NCBI GenBank assembly: GCA_947313885.1
Contig: CAMZNU010000008.1
Coordinates: 1-64,000 of the forward strand
DNA: 64,000 bases
Reading direction: 5' to 3'
From: an uncultured Clostridia bacterium
GTDB taxonomy: Bacteria; Bacillota; Clostridia; Lachnospirales; CAMZNU01
The notes below the pieces were generated by a model. It had not been told where the DNA came from, ran no database searches, and saw only the letters and a list, made by a program, of their open reading frames with translations. Made by a program: the position numbers and the translations under genes. The number at the start of each line of letters is the position of its first letter. Within the stretch, counting starts at the first letter, position 1. Positions 27,776 through 37,116 of the stretch are shown piece after piece.

Positions 27776-28702
27776 ATGATTAAAAAAGATAAAAAAGATG
27801 CTACATCTAAAACTTATAGAGGACCATGGGCAGAGTTGTGGCATAGACTTAAAAAAAATAGATTATCAATGTTATCATTGTTTATATTAGCAGGATTTAT
27901 GGTTATTTCTATAATATCGTTTATAGCAGTAGAGACATCGATAGGTCAAAAAATATTTGAAGGAACAGTATTTGACTATCAAAATGTAGTTGGACAAAAT
28001 TTAAAAAGAACGTTAGAAATGCCATCTAGTGATCATTTATTAGGAACGGATTCATTTGGTAGAGATACGTTAGCAAGATTAGTGTATGGTGCTAGAATAT
28101 CAATTACAATCGGATTATCATCAGTATTTACATCGGTATTAATAGGTGGAAGTATAGGAGCGTTAGTGGGGTATGTAGGTGGTAGAGTTGATAATATAAT
28201 AATGCGTATGATGGATGTATTTTTAGCGATACCGTCGATATTATTAGCAATAGCGATAGTAAGTTCATTAGGAAGTGCATTACCATTTTTAATATTAGCA
28301 ATAGCGATACCGTCGATACCAGGATTTGCAAGAATAACAAGAGCGGCGGTTATGACGATAAGGGAACAAGAATTTATAGAGGCGGCAAATGCTATAGGTG
28401 CTAGTAATATAAGAATAGTTTTAAAACATATAATACCAAATAGTATGGCACCATTAATTATACAATCAACATTATCAATAGCAGGAGCAATATTATCAAC
28501 AGCAGGATTAAGTTTTATAGGATTAGGTGTAAAACCACCGATGTCAGAGTGGGGTAACATGTTATCAGAAGGTAAAAATTTTATAACGACAGACCCATTT
28601 TTTTCATTAATAACGGGGCTTACGATAGTAGTAGTTATATTATCGCTTAATATATTAGGTGATGGACTTCGTGATGCGTTAGATCCTAAATTAAAAAATT
28701 AA
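27776..28702 (+). CDS. oppC: Oligo/dipeptide ABC permease, OppC/DppC type
   Basis: The second permease subunit, 308 residues, with a cytoplasmic N-terminal helix ([15 protein letters not shown]), a first membrane segment, a short extracellular part ending in [20 protein letters not shown], and five further segments. The EAA loop reads [20 protein letters not shown]. It follows oppB after six bases and precedes oppD by ten. Confidence 0.94.
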   Translation: MIKKDKKDATSKTYRGPWAELWHRLKKNRLSMLSLFILAGFMVISIISFIAVETSIGQKIFEGTVFDYQNVVGQNLKRTLEMPSSDHLLGTDSFGRDTLARLVYGARISITIGLSSVFTSVLIGGSIGALVGYVGGRVDNIIMRMMDVFLAIPSILLAIAIVSSLGSALPFLILAIAIPSIPGFARITRAAVMTIREQEFIEAANAIGASNIRIVLKHIIPNSMAPLIIQSTLSIAGAILSTAGLSFIGLGVKPPMSEWGNMLSEGKNFITTDPFFSLITGLTIVVVILSLNILGDGLRDALDPKLKN

Positions 28703-28712
28703 GAGGTGTAAA

Positions 28713-29726
28713 ATGAATGATACGTTATTAGATATAAAAGATTTAGAAGTGCAATACGTTGTAGATGGAGAAATAACAAGAGCGGTAAATGGTATAAATT
28801 TAAAATTAAAAAAAGGTGAAGTATTAGGATTAGTAGGGGAAACAGGTGCAGGAAAAACTACAACAGCCCTTGCGATTATGGGACTAATACCAAACCCGCC
28901 AGGAAAAGTAACAAAAGGAAATATAAATTTTACAAATAGTGAAAATATGAAAATAGATATTTGTAACGTAAATAATAAAGCCTTGTTAGATATAAGAGGA
29001 AGTAAAATATCTATGATATTTCAAGATCCTATGACGAGTTTAAATCCTGTAATGAGTATAGGAGATCAAATAAAAGAAGGCGTAGAAATACATCAGCCAG
29101 AAGTAAATGCAAAAGAAAGAGCGAAAGAAATGTTAGAGTTAGTAGGAATACCGAAGGAAAGATTTAATGAATATCCGCATCAATTTTCAGGAGGAATGAA
29201 GCAAAGAATAATAATAGCGATAGCATTAGCATGTACGCCAGAATTATTAATTGCAGATGAGCCGACTACAGCATTGGATGTTACGATACAAGCCCAAGTA
29301 TTAGATATGATGAAAGATTTAAAAATCAAATTTAATACAGCGATGTTGATGATAACCCATGATTTAGGAGTAATAGCAAAAACTTGTGATAATGTAGCAA
29401 TAATGTATGCAGGAGAAATAATAGAATATGGAACGTTAAGAGATGTGTATAAAAATACACAGCATCCGTATACGATGGGATTATTTAATTCAATTCCATC
29501 GATAGATAAAGTAGAAAAAAGATTAAAACCAATAAAAGGGTTAACACCAGATGCTACAAATTTACCGAGTGGGTGTAAATTTCATCCGAGGTGTGAATTT
29601 GCAAGAGAAGCATGTAGAGAAATTGCTCCAAAAGAATACAATTTAAATGAGACACATTATACTAAATGTTTAAAGGTAGAAGGGTGTAATGAATATAAAG
29701 AAAGTAGGGTAATAGATGATGAGTAA
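28713..29726 (+). CDS. oppD: Oligo/dipeptide ABC ATPase, OppD type
   Basis: An ATPase of 337 residues. Walker A is GETGAGKTT, the signature FSGGMKQR, Walker [13 protein letters not shown] and the switch histidine lies in MITHDLG. The C-terminal oligopeptide/dipeptide domain has the cysteine set GCKFHPRC...C...C that binds an iron-sulfur cluster in this family. It overlaps oppF by 11 bases, indicating coupled translation. Confidence 0.95.
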   Translation: MNDTLLDIKDLEVQYVVDGEITRAVNGINLKLKKGEVLGLVGETGAGKTTTALAIMGLIPNPPGKVTKGNINFTNSENMKIDICNVNNKALLDIRGSKISMIFQDPMTSLNPVMSIGDQIKEGVEIHQPEVNAKERAKEMLELVGIPKERFNEYPHQFSGGMKQRIIIAIALACTPELLIADEPTTALDVTIQAQVLDMMKDLKIKFNTAMLMITHDLGVIAKTCDNVAIMYAGEIIEYGTLRDVYKNTQHPYTMGLFNSIPSIDKVEKRLKPIKGLTPDATNLPSGCKFHPRCEFAREACREIAPKEYNLNETHYTKCLKVEGCNEYKESRVIDDE

Positions 29727-30684
29727 TTATATTTTAGAAGTAGAAAATTTAAAAAAGTATTTTCCAACAGGAAAAGGTGTAGTACATGCAGTAGACGGAG
29801 TATCTTTTAAAATTGAAAAAGGTAAAACGTTAGGAGTAGTAGGCGAGAGTGGTTGTGGTAAGTCTACGACAGGAAGAGCTGTAATAAGATTATTAGAAGT
29901 TACAGAAGGAGTAGTTAAATTTGAAGGGGAAGACATTTCAAAATTAAGTAAAAAAGAATTAATAAAAATACGTTCGAAAATGCAAATAATATTCCAAGAT
30001 CCATATGCATCATTAAATCCTAGAATGACAGTAGGGGCAATAATAGCAGAGCCGTTAATAATACATAAGCTTACAAAAAATAAAGAAGAGTTAGAAGCAA
30101 AAGTAAAAGAATTAATGAAGACGGTAGGATTATCAGAAAAATTATATAGAACGTATCCTCATGAGTTAGATGGTGGACGACGTCAAAGGATAGGGATAGC
30201 AAGAGCATTATCATTAAATCCAAAATTTATAGTGTGCGATGAGCCGGTAAGTGCATTAGACGTATCGATTCAAGCGCAAATATTAAATTTAATGCAAGAT
30301 TTACAGGATAAATTTGGATTAACGTATATGTTTATTACTCATGATTTATCAGTAGTAAAACATTTTTCAGATGATATTTTAGTAATGTATTTAGGGCAAG
30401 AAGTTGAAAAAGCTAGTTCAGATAATTTATTTGCAAAAAATTATCACCCATATACAAAAGCATTATTAAGTGCGATACCGAGTATAGACATTGATGCGGA
30501 AGATAAAATAATCCAGTTAGAAGGTGAAATAACATCACCAATAGATCCAAAACCAGGATGTAGATTTTCGGCAAGATGTTCATATGTAAAAGATAAATGT
30601 AAAGTAGATAACCCAGTTTTTGAGGAAATAGAGGAAAATCACTTTGTAGCATGTCACTTTGCAAAAGAGATAAATGGTTTATAA
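29716..30684 (+). CDS. oppF: Oligo/dipeptide ABC ATPase, OppF type
   Basis: The second ATPase, 322 residues. Walker A is GESGCGKST and Walker [13 protein letters not shown]. The signature reads LDGGRRQR, with aspartate in place of the usual serine, a change I also associate with other Firmicute OppF proteins. The C-terminal cysteine domain is GCRFSARC...C...C. The reading frame begins inside the end of oppD. A terminator closes the operon. Confidence 0.95.
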   Translation: MMSNYILEVENLKKYFPTGKGVVHAVDGVSFKIEKGKTLGVVGESGCGKSTTGRAVIRLLEVTEGVVKFEGEDISKLSKKELIKIRSKMQIIFQDPYASLNPRMTVGAIIAEPLIIHKLTKNKEELEAKVKELMKTVGLSEKLYRTYPHELDGGRRQRIGIARALSLNPKFIVCDEPVSALDVSIQAQILNLMQDLQDKFGLTYMFITHDLSVVKHFSDDILVMYLGQEVEKASSDNLFAKNYHPYTKALLSAIPSIDIDAEDKIIQLEGEITSPIDPKPGCRFSARCSYVKDKCKVDNPVFEEIEENHFVACHFAKEINGL

Positions 30685-30695
30685 AAAATATGAAT

Positions 30696-30739
30696 AAAAA
30701 AACTGTAACTACCAAAAAGAAGGTAGATACAGTTTTTTT
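30696..30739. terminator. Bidirectional terminator after oppF
   Basis: AAAAAAACTGTA / TACAGTTTTTTT plus an inner CTACC / GGTAG stem. It serves oppF and the convergent small membrane-protein gene. Confidence 0.85.
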
Positions 30740-30748
30740 ATGTATAAA

Positions 30749-31177
30749 TTAAGATTCGATAAAAGTTATAACATCATTAGTAAAGTCTACAGTGTATAAA
30801 TTGTTAGATGGTGTAAAAGTAGTAGTTAGTTTTTTACTGTTACCAAGTCTAATTGAAATGGAATACTCCTTGTCTTTATAAAGTAAAATGCAATTAGTAG
30901 GTGCTGTAAAATCACCGTATTTTACGAATAAAGCTTTAGGATCTTCAATAATTAAAACAGAAAAAGTACCATCTTCTAAATTGTTAAGATGCTTTAAATA
31001 TTTATTATATCTAAGAAATACAATAAAAGTAGAAATAAAAGCAACAGAGGCAAAAGAAAATATAATAAGACTTTGAAAAAGTAGACCTACTAGTAAAGCT
31101 ATAAATCCTGTTAAGAAGAATATAGAAGTAAAACGTTTTTGAACTTGCTTTATAGTAAAAATCGATTTATTTAACAT
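30749..31177 (-). CDS. Small membrane protein of unknown function
   Basis: 142 residues: a basic N-terminus (TIKQVQKRF), two adjacent membrane segments (about residues 17-55) and a soluble beta-rich domain of about 85 residues that would face the cytoplasm. I do not recognise the family. It stands alone, ends at the opp terminator and is divergent from the GGDEF gene. AAAGGAG precedes the start. Confidence 0.65.
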   Translation of the reverse strand: MLNKSIFTIKQVQKRFTSIFFLTGFIALLVGLLFQSLIIFSFASVAFISTFIVFLRYNKYLKHLNNLEDGTFSVLIIEDPKALFVKYGDFTAPTNCILLYKDKEYSISIRLGNSKKLTTTFTPSNNLYTVDFTNDVITFIES

Positions 31178-31310
31178 AATAACACTCCTTTAATATAAAA
31201 ATAACAGATAAAAAAAGAAATGTAAATAAATATATATATGTATATTGTTTAAGAGAATTTTATTTGGTAATATGTATATATTAAGTGAATAAATAAAGAG
31301 AGGTGAAAAT

Positions 31311-33209
31311 GTGAAAGATGAAATAAATATTAAGGAACTCGCATTAGCAATAATCTTCATCATAATAGGTATATCAGTGGGGAGAACATTTAAAAGCGAT
31401 ATAGATGACTTATATAAGGTATCAGAAGTAGAATATATGCAGTTTTTAAATAAAGAAGAAGAACATACTATAAAAATAAATAAAAAAGAACTAGAGGCAT
31501 TGAAAGAGTTAGAGGAAAAGGCTGTTGTGTATTATGGCAAATTAAAAAGTGATTACTCTGCTGCTTTTATTTTTGAAGAAATAGGTAAAGTATCAGAAAT
31601 AAAATTTAACAGTAAAATATATAATACACAAAAAGAGGCATTAGAGGGATTACTGCGTGGAGAAGTAGAGTTTGTAAACAATATTGTATTATCAGCAGAA
31701 GAAAAGAAATACTTTGACCGTACGACTAGTAGAAAATATAAAGATTTATTTATATTTTCCACTAAAGGGTATGTGAAAGGAAATTTTGCAAATGAAATAG
31801 AAGACAAAGTAATCAAAATAGGTGTAAATGATGATTTAAACTACCAAACCTTTATACAAAATGGAATAAAGGTAAAAAACAAGACAGAAATAATTAAAAT
31901 TGACATATCTAAAAGATCACCAAGAGAATTACTACTAAATGGGGAAATAGATTATTATATAACTAGTGTATTAGAATATGAAGAATTAGTTAGCAACAAC
32001 GACATAGTAGTTAAAGATGGTAACTTTTTATTGGAACAGATTCCTGTAAAAGTTGTTGCTAAAAAAAATGAAAATAGAGATTTTATTACATTAATAGATA
32101 AGTATATTGAAAACTCACATTTTAACGAGAGTAGTAACTTAGTAGAAAAATATAACGTGTATGAAATTAGAAAAAATAGCATCATAACTAGAGTAGAAGA
32201 TATTTTAAAAAGGGAAAAAGAAGAGACAGGTAAAGATGTTAAAATTAGAATACTGTATAAAGAAAACAAACCGTACGCATACAAACAAAATGGTGAATTA
32301 AAAGGTGTTGTAATTGAAAAATTAGACAATTTATTTGATATGGTACCATTGGAATATGAGTTTGCAGAATTTATCAAAGCAGACGAGGGTAAAACTAAGT
32401 ATGTAAATGTATATTTAGAATATGATAGTGATGGAAACCCATGGTTTGAATACAATGAGAATTTTCCCAACAAAGAATATTTAATTTTACTAAATGAGAT
32501 GATTTTACTAGATGGGGATAAAAATATTGTGGGCAACGTAAATACGGTAAGAATAGAAGAAGGAGAAATAAAAATAAAATATTCTTTACTATTAAAATCA
32601 TTGTATCTATATATTTCGGTAACAATAATAGCGAGCGTGACTTTAATATATAGATGGAATACGAGTAACAAAATAAAAATAAATTATGACTATTTAACAA
32701 AACTAAAAAATAAAAGAACATTATTAGAAGTATTAAAAGAAGATATGAATAAAGAGAATGTGAGTATAGCATACCTAGACATTGATAAATTTAAATTTAT
32801 CAATGATACGTATGGGCATCATATAGGCGATGAAGTATTAACCACAATGGCAAGAAGATTGCTAGCAATAGAGAAAAAAACAAAACATACAAAAGCGTTT
32901 AGAATAGGAGGGGATGAATTTATAGTAATATACAACAACAAAGAGATAAACTTTGACGATGAAATAAGATTAATATTTAATGAAAAAATTCCAGTCAATA
33001 AAAAAGATAATATACATATTACAGGTAGTTATGGCGTTTTCAGTTTAAAAAAGCAAAAAGATAAAAAATGTGAAGAAATAATAGAAATAATAGATTATGC
33101 AATGTTAAAAGCTAAAAGAAGTGGAAGAAACAAAGGAGTAAAAGTTACCAGTGAACTAGTAGAGGAATATAAGCAAAGTAAAACTAAAAAAATAAAAGGG
33201 AGCCTGTAA
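31311..33209 (+). CDS. Diguanylate cyclase with an extracytoplasmic solute-binding-like sensor
   Basis: A protein of 632 residues starting at GTG behind AGAGAGG. The order is one membrane segment (residues 8-25), an extracytoplasmic region of about 390 residues that looks like solute-binding domains (polar loops such as GLLRGEVEFVNN and LLLNGEIDYYIT), a second membrane segment near 435, then a GGDEF domain. The active site RIGGDEF (about residue 533) is intact, so it should make cyclic di-GMP. The RxxD inhibitory site before it is absent. No EAL domain. Its 3' end overlaps the thiamine riboswitch. Confidence 0.85.
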   Translation: MKDEINIKELALAIIFIIIGISVGRTFKSDIDDLYKVSEVEYMQFLNKEEEHTIKINKKELEALKELEEKAVVYYGKLKSDYSAAFIFEEIGKVSEIKFNSKIYNTQKEALEGLLRGEVEFVNNIVLSAEEKKYFDRTTSRKYKDLFIFSTKGYVKGNFANEIEDKVIKIGVNDDLNYQTFIQNGIKVKNKTEIIKIDISKRSPRELLLNGEIDYYITSVLEYEELVSNNDIVVKDGNFLLEQIPVKVVAKKNENRDFITLIDKYIENSHFNESSNLVEKYNVYEIRKNSIITRVEDILKREKEETGKDVKIRILYKENKPYAYKQNGELKGVVIEKLDNLFDMVPLEYEFAEFIKADEGKTKYVNVYLEYDSDGNPWFEYNENFPNKEYLILLNEMILLDGDKNIVGNVNTVRIEEGEIKIKYSLLLKSLYLYISVTIIASVTLIYRWNTSNKIKINYDYLTKLKNKRTLLEVLKEDMNKENVSIAYLDIDKFKFINDTYGHHIGDEVLTTMARRLLAIEKKTKHTKAFRIGGDEFIVIYNNKEINFDDEIRLIFNEKIPVNKKDNIHITGSYGVFSLKKQKDKKCEEIIEIIDYAMLKAKRSGRNKGVKVTSELVEEYKQSKTKKIKGSL

Positions 33210-33310
33210 ACAGGTTGAGAGGAAGGTGAGACCTTCGACTGTGCCTGATTTGGATAATGCCAACGTAGGATAAAATGACCTGCTTACTACAAGCGGGTCA
33301 TTTTTTTATA
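33197..33310 (+). promoter_or_regulatory. TPP riboswitch with terminator platform
   Basis: The THI-box core is present: GGGAGCC, TTGAGAGGAAGG, ACCTTCGAC, CTGATTTGGATAATGCCAAC and GTAGG. A 14-bp terminator follows (33272-33285 with 33291-33304, five-base loop, T-run). Binding of thiamine pyrophosphate should favour termination before thiT. The 5' edge includes the stop codon of the GGDEF gene. Confidence 0.93.
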
Positions 33311-33326
33311 AAAAAGGGAGAAGATA

Positions 33327-33839
33327 ATGAAAACTGAAACGATAGTAAAAGTTGCAATTTTAGTAAGTTTATCATACGTATTATCATTAGTAAAAATATT
33401 GCAAATGCCATTAGGTGGGTCTATAACGGCTATGAGCATGTTATGTTTAGTATTAGTAACATATATGTATGGAGTGAAGGTGGGAGCTATAGCGGGGGCT
33501 ATAGTAGGGCTATTAAACTTTTTTACGAATCCCTATTTCCTTTCGGTGACCCAAGTTATGTTAGATTATATTTTAGCATTTGTAGGGCTTAGCTTTGGAG
33601 GTTTTTTTATAAAGAAATTAGAAAAATTAATGTCATTATATATAATAGGTGTAATGTTTAGATATATATTTTCTGTAACGTCTGGTATGGTATTCTTTTT
33701 AAACTTTGCACCGAAGAATATGAACCCAATAATATATGTACTAAGTTATAATTTTATATATTTATTTGGAGAGGGAGTATTAACAGTGTTAATAATAAGA
33801 AGTAAAAGTTTTAAAAATATTTTAAAAGTAATTATATAG
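33327..33839 (+). CDS. thiT: Thiamine transporter S component ThiT
   Basis: The substrate-binding membrane subunit of an ECF importer for thiamine, 170 residues with six hydrophobic segments. The family features IVGLLNFFTNPYFLSVTQ and MLDYILAFVGLSFGG are seen around residues 60-95. The energising EcfAA'T module must lie elsewhere. Expression is under the riboswitch. AAAGGGAG precedes the start. Confidence 0.93.
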   Translation: MKTETIVKVAILVSLSYVLSLVKILQMPLGGSITAMSMLCLVLVTYMYGVKVGAIAGAIVGLLNFFTNPYFLSVTQVMLDYILAFVGLSFGGFFIKKLEKLMSLYIIGVMFRYIFSVTSGMVFFLNFAPKNMNPIIYVLSYNFIYLFGEGVLTVLIIRSKSFKNILKVII

Positions 33840-33884
33840 AGACAAAAAAAGTACATATATATATATGTACTTTTTTTGTCTCTA
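33837..33884. terminator. Perfect 48-bp palindromic terminator after thiT
   Basis: The sequence starts at the TAG stop of thiT with TAGAGACAAAAAAAGTAC and is self-complementary over 48 bases. Runs of seven T on each strand allow termination in both directions. Confidence 0.9.
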
Positions 33885-34043
33885 TTAGCTAAACAATCCA
33901 CCGCCATTATTTTTAGAAATACGTGGATTCACTTTAGAGTTGCTATTACCAGAATTTTTAGTAGGTCGCAAAGTTTTAAAACAGTTATTATTTTTTTTCT
34001 TTTCATCGATAATCTTTTTCATAAGTTGTTGTTGTTTGTTCAT
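33885..34043 (-). CDS. Small basic protein with a GGGLF tail
   Basis: 52 residues from the ATG at 34043, which has AAGGAG three bases upstream. An earlier in-frame start would run into the rlmH-like gene and is not needed. The sequence is polar and basic, has no membrane segment, and ends NPRISKNNGGGLF plus serine. I do not recognise it. It is last in the unit after the BCCT-like and RlmH-like genes, ten bases behind the latter. Confidence 0.6.
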   Translation of the reverse strand: MNKQQQLMKKIIDEKKKNNNCFKTLRPTKNSGNSNSKVNPRISKNNGGGLFS

Positions 34044-34053
34044 AATGCTCCTT

Positions 34054-34458
34054 TTATTTGTGATAACTTTCATTGTTAATAATTTTAAAACTGCGGTAAA
34101 TCTGTTCGAGGAGTAAAGTGTGGGTAACACTATATCCTAAAAATGATTTACTAATAGCTAAATTTAAATGTGGTTTTAGAGAATGTTTAAAATCAACTAA
34201 TATAATAGCTATATTGCTATTTGATGATATAGCCAGTGTAGATATGGTATTAGATAAACATTCACTAGTAATAGTATTATATTTTTTATTAATATCAATT
34301 ACAAATAAATCTTTACTAATGCACGCTAGCAAGTCATCATCACAATGGACTATATGGGTATGAAGCTTACAAAATCTAGATAAACGTTTTTCATATTCTT
34401 TATTAGCATCTTTATAAAATGATAATGGAGTAGTAGATGTAAAAACAGTAATATTCAT
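34054..34458 (-). CDS. RlmH-like protein lacking the SAM-binding motifs
   Basis: 134 residues. The beginning keeps the RlmH segment EYEKRLSRFCKL and the end keeps the full family tail LLLEQIYRSFKI...YHK. The knot between is changed: the GGSLG SAM-binding loop is replaced by VDFKHSL, and the MTFPHQLMR motif by LGYSVTHTL. It is unlikely to bind SAM by itself. It is the counterpart of the first RlmH gene, which has the knot but lacks this segment and tail. It starts five bases after the BCCT-like gene and has only a weak ribosome site, suggesting coupled translation. Confidence 0.75.
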   Translation of the reverse strand: MNITVFTSTTPLSFYKDANKEYEKRLSRFCKLHTHIVHCDDDLLACISKDLFVIDINKKYNTITSECLSNTISTLAISSNSNIAIILVDFKHSLKPHLNLAISKSFLGYSVTHTLLLEQIYRSFKIINNESYHK

Positions 34459-34463
34459 AACAT

Positions 34464-36005
34464 TTAATCTTTTTTGTAAAAGTTTTTATAAAGTTGGTAG
34501 ACAAATGAAAATGTAATGAAAAATATTAAAATGAAACAAATAAAGCCTAATATTATAATAGTATGATGTGACGAAATAGTTAAAAATTGACCTTTTTTAA
34601 AAAATAAAATAAAAATAGCGATTATAAGTTGTAAAAGTATAACTAAAAAACTATTTGAATGATTTTTATAATTTTTACCTTCGCTTAAAATCTGAGACAT
34701 AATAACAGAACACGATAGGTTAAAGGCAAGAAATAACAGAACTTGTGTTAGAATCGTAAAAAAGTTTATACTCATACTTAAATTAAAAAGTTTAAAAGTA
34801 AAAAAATTAAATCTATACAAAGTAATAGTTGGTGTCTTTATTATAGGATACAAATACTCTGGGAATGTATCAGATATATATATAGACGCAAAACTTAAAA
34901 TTGATAAGAAAATAACAGTAAAAAGTGAAGGTAAAAATAGTACAGTAAAAATAAATTGTTGGAAAGTTCTACCGTAAGAGATATGGGCTAAAAACAAAGA
35001 AAAGCCTATAGCTAAAACAGCCCACCAAGACCAATAAAAAAAAGTGTGATTTATAAGGTAAGAAACATCGCTATTTAACAATTCATTCGGTAAAGATGGA
35101 ATCGAAGTAAAAAACAAATAAATAGAAGAAAGAGATGCGTCGCTCATAGGCTTAAAAGGGAAAACTCTAATAACTGTAAAAAATGGTGCAGAGAAAAATA
35201 AAAATAGAGTTACAGATATTATAGTAATTAATTTATCTAAAGTTGTGAAAATAATAGTTGCAAGTACAGATAATAGAAAAAAATATATATATATTTTTAA
35301 ATTTTCAGGTGATGAAAGACTAAAGATTTCAGAAGCACCAGTATTAAGTTGTAATGAAGTGGTCTGTAAAGAGAAAAGAGAAAGATATAAAATTGAGAAC
35401 AATGTAAAAGTATCTATACAAGTACCTATAAATCCAAAAATTCTGTTTTTCAAAATTGGGTAAAATAAAGTACGTGGCAACAAAGGTAAGCCTAAGTTGT
35501 GAACGTAATAAGACATAGAAAGACCTGTAATAGTAATAAGAGACCAACCAAAAAAAGACCAATTGTACAAATTAGATACAGTAGCTGTAATATTTAAAGA
35601 ATCAACGTTTGGTAGTAGTGGTGAGCCACGTAATATTAAAGGTGAATAAATTGAAGAAACCATTAGTAAAATGCTAACAGACGAAGAAAAAACCAATGAA
35701 AACCAGACAAAATTTTTATGAATAGGCTTAGCATCAACACCACCGATACGAATATTTGCAATTTTTGGAAAAAATAAAAATATAATAGAAAAAAATAAAG
35801 CCAAGTATGGAACAAAAATAAAAAGCAAACGATAGTTTTCTACTAGATGGCGAGAAAATAAAGGCTTTTTAAAAAAAAAATGTTCGCTAATGGCACTAAA
35901 AGGTATAAGTGAAAGTGACAACAGGATCATAAATGAAAAAAATATGTTTTTAGATATAAAAAATCCATGTTTTTCATATATTGAATTTGAATTATTTATC
36001 TTCAT
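34464..36005 (-). CDS. Divergent BCCT-family transporter
   Basis: 513 residues with about 12 membrane segments. Similarity to betaine/carnitine/choline transporters is seen in GLPLLPRTLFYPIL, IGTCIDTFTLFSILY, TLDKLITIIS, and most clearly in FYWSWWAVLAIGFSLFLAHI followed by SYGRTFQQFIFTVLFLPSLF. The tryptophans of the YWSWW box remain. The earlier family region with MGIGLMFWGVAEP reads SVSILLMVSSIYSP, so the substrate may have changed. Import of an osmoprotectant or a quaternary amine is inferred. First gene of a three-gene minus-strand unit. Confidence 0.78.
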   Translation of the reverse strand: MKINNSNSIYEKHGFFISKNIFFSFMILLSLSLIPFSAISEHFFFKKPLFSRHLVENYRLLFIFVPYLALFFSIIFLFFPKIANIRIGGVDAKPIHKNFVWFSLVFSSSVSILLMVSSIYSPLILRGSPLLPNVDSLNITATVSNLYNWSFFGWSLITITGLSMSYYVHNLGLPLLPRTLFYPILKNRIFGFIGTCIDTFTLFSILYLSLFSLQTTSLQLNTGASEIFSLSSPENLKIYIYFFLLSVLATIIFTTLDKLITIISVTLFLFFSAPFFTVIRVFPFKPMSDASLSSIYLFFTSIPSLPNELLNSDVSYLINHTFFYWSWWAVLAIGFSLFLAHISYGRTFQQFIFTVLFLPSLFTVIFLSILSFASIYISDTFPEYLYPIIKTPTITLYRFNFFTFKLFNLSMSINFFTILTQVLLFLAFNLSCSVIMSQILSEGKNYKNHSNSFLVILLQLIIAIFILFFKKGQFLTISSHHTIIILGFICFILIFFITFSFVYQLYKNFYKKD

Positions 36006-36028
36006 AATAGAGACTCCTTAAATAAATA

Positions 36029-36056
36029 TTGAAATTATAGTATTTGATAGTATAAT
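36029..36056 (+). promoter_or_regulatory. SigA-type promoter of ispE
   Basis: TTGAAA at 36029-36034 and TATAAT at 36051-36056 with a 16-base spacer, 65 bases ahead of ispE. Confidence 0.55.
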
Positions 36057-36121
36057 TTTAATATTATATAGTGATAAAGTCAAATGATTATTATTATAAA
36101 AGTAAAAAAAGGTAGGTTAAA

Positions 36122-36994
36122 ATGGAGATAATAGAAAAAAAATCATATTGCAAAATAAATATAACATTAAATGTATTGGGGTTACGAACGGATGGTTATC
36201 ATAATTTAGAAACAATCATACAAAGCATAGATTTATATGACGAAATAAGTTTTGAAAAAAATGAAGAAGGTAAAATAATATTAAAAAGTAATTGCATGCA
36301 AATACCTTTAGATGAAACAAATTTAATATACAAAGGAATTAGCAAAACATTGAGATATAGGCAAATAAAAGAAAGTGACATAGGAATCACAGTTAGAATT
36401 AAAAAAAACATACCAATAGAAGCTGGATTAGGGGGAGGAAGTAGTAATTGTGCGACATCAATAAAAGCTACGAACGAAATGTTCAAGTTAAATTTAACAG
36501 TAGAAGAAATGATAGAAATAGGAAATAGTATAGGAAGCGACGTTCCATTTTTTATAACGGAAGGTACGGGGGTAGTAGAGGGACGAGGTGAGATAGTGCG
36601 TCAAATAGAAAATAATATGGAAATGTATTTTTTATTAGTTAAGCCAAGTAAAGGTTTAAGCACGAAAGAAATTTTTAATAAATTAGAAATAAAAAAATTA
36701 AAAAAACGATCAAACATAGAAAAAGTAGAAAAAAGTTTAAAGGAAGGGGATTATGAAAAACTAAAAAAAAGTAGTTTTAATGTCCTACAAAATATATGTG
36801 AAAAAGAGATAGAGATTATTAGAAGAATAGTAGAGGAATTGGAAAAGGGCAAAAGCCTCTTAACATTAATGTCAGGAAGTGGTAGCACTGTGTTTGGAAT
36901 GTATAAAACAGAAGAAGAATGCGTTAAAATGGAAAAAAAAATATTAGATAAATTTAAATCCAATGTCAAAACGTATGTAGTGAACAAAATATGA
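36122..36994 (+). CDS. ispE: 4-diphosphocytidyl-2-C-methyl-D-erythritol kinase
   Basis: The fourth step of the non-mevalonate isoprenoid route, 290 residues. GHMP-kinase motifs are complete: the substrate loop GLRTDGYHNLET near residue 21, the ATP loop PIEAGLGGGSSNCA near 98 and the C-terminal LMSGSGSTVFG near 250. It shows that the organism uses the MEP pathway. It is the only gene behind its promoter, and the following SLH gene begins 122 bases later. Confidence 0.95.
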   Translation: MEIIEKKSYCKINITLNVLGLRTDGYHNLETIIQSIDLYDEISFEKNEEGKIILKSNCMQIPLDETNLIYKGISKTLRYRQIKESDIGITVRIKKNIPIEAGLGGGSSNCATSIKATNEMFKLNLTVEEMIEIGNSIGSDVPFFITEGTGVVEGRGEIVRQIENNMEMYFLLVKPSKGLSTKEIFNKLEIKKLKKRSNIEKVEKSLKEGDYEKLKKSSFNVLQNICEKEIEIIRRIVEELEKGKSLLTLMSGSGSTVFGMYKTEEECVKMEKKILDKFKSNVKTYVVNKI

Positions 36995-37116
36995 TAATTT
37001 AGGATATGATAAAGAGAAAAATATTGAAATAAAAATAAAAATAGGTTATTATAAAATTAAATGAAAAATTTAAGAAAACAGCATCGTCATATATGGAAAA
37101 CATAGGAGGAATATTT

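Noticed and set aside
29716-30684. OppF inactive because the signature is LDGGRRQR
   Set aside because: All other ATPase motifs are intact, and this variant occurs in other OppF-type proteins, so loss of function is not supported.
31955-32671. 238-codon minus-strand open frame opposite the GGDEF gene
   Set aside because: It is a shadow of an AT-rich coding region: hydrophobic, serine/leucine-rich, without a start signal, while the plus strand has clear domains.
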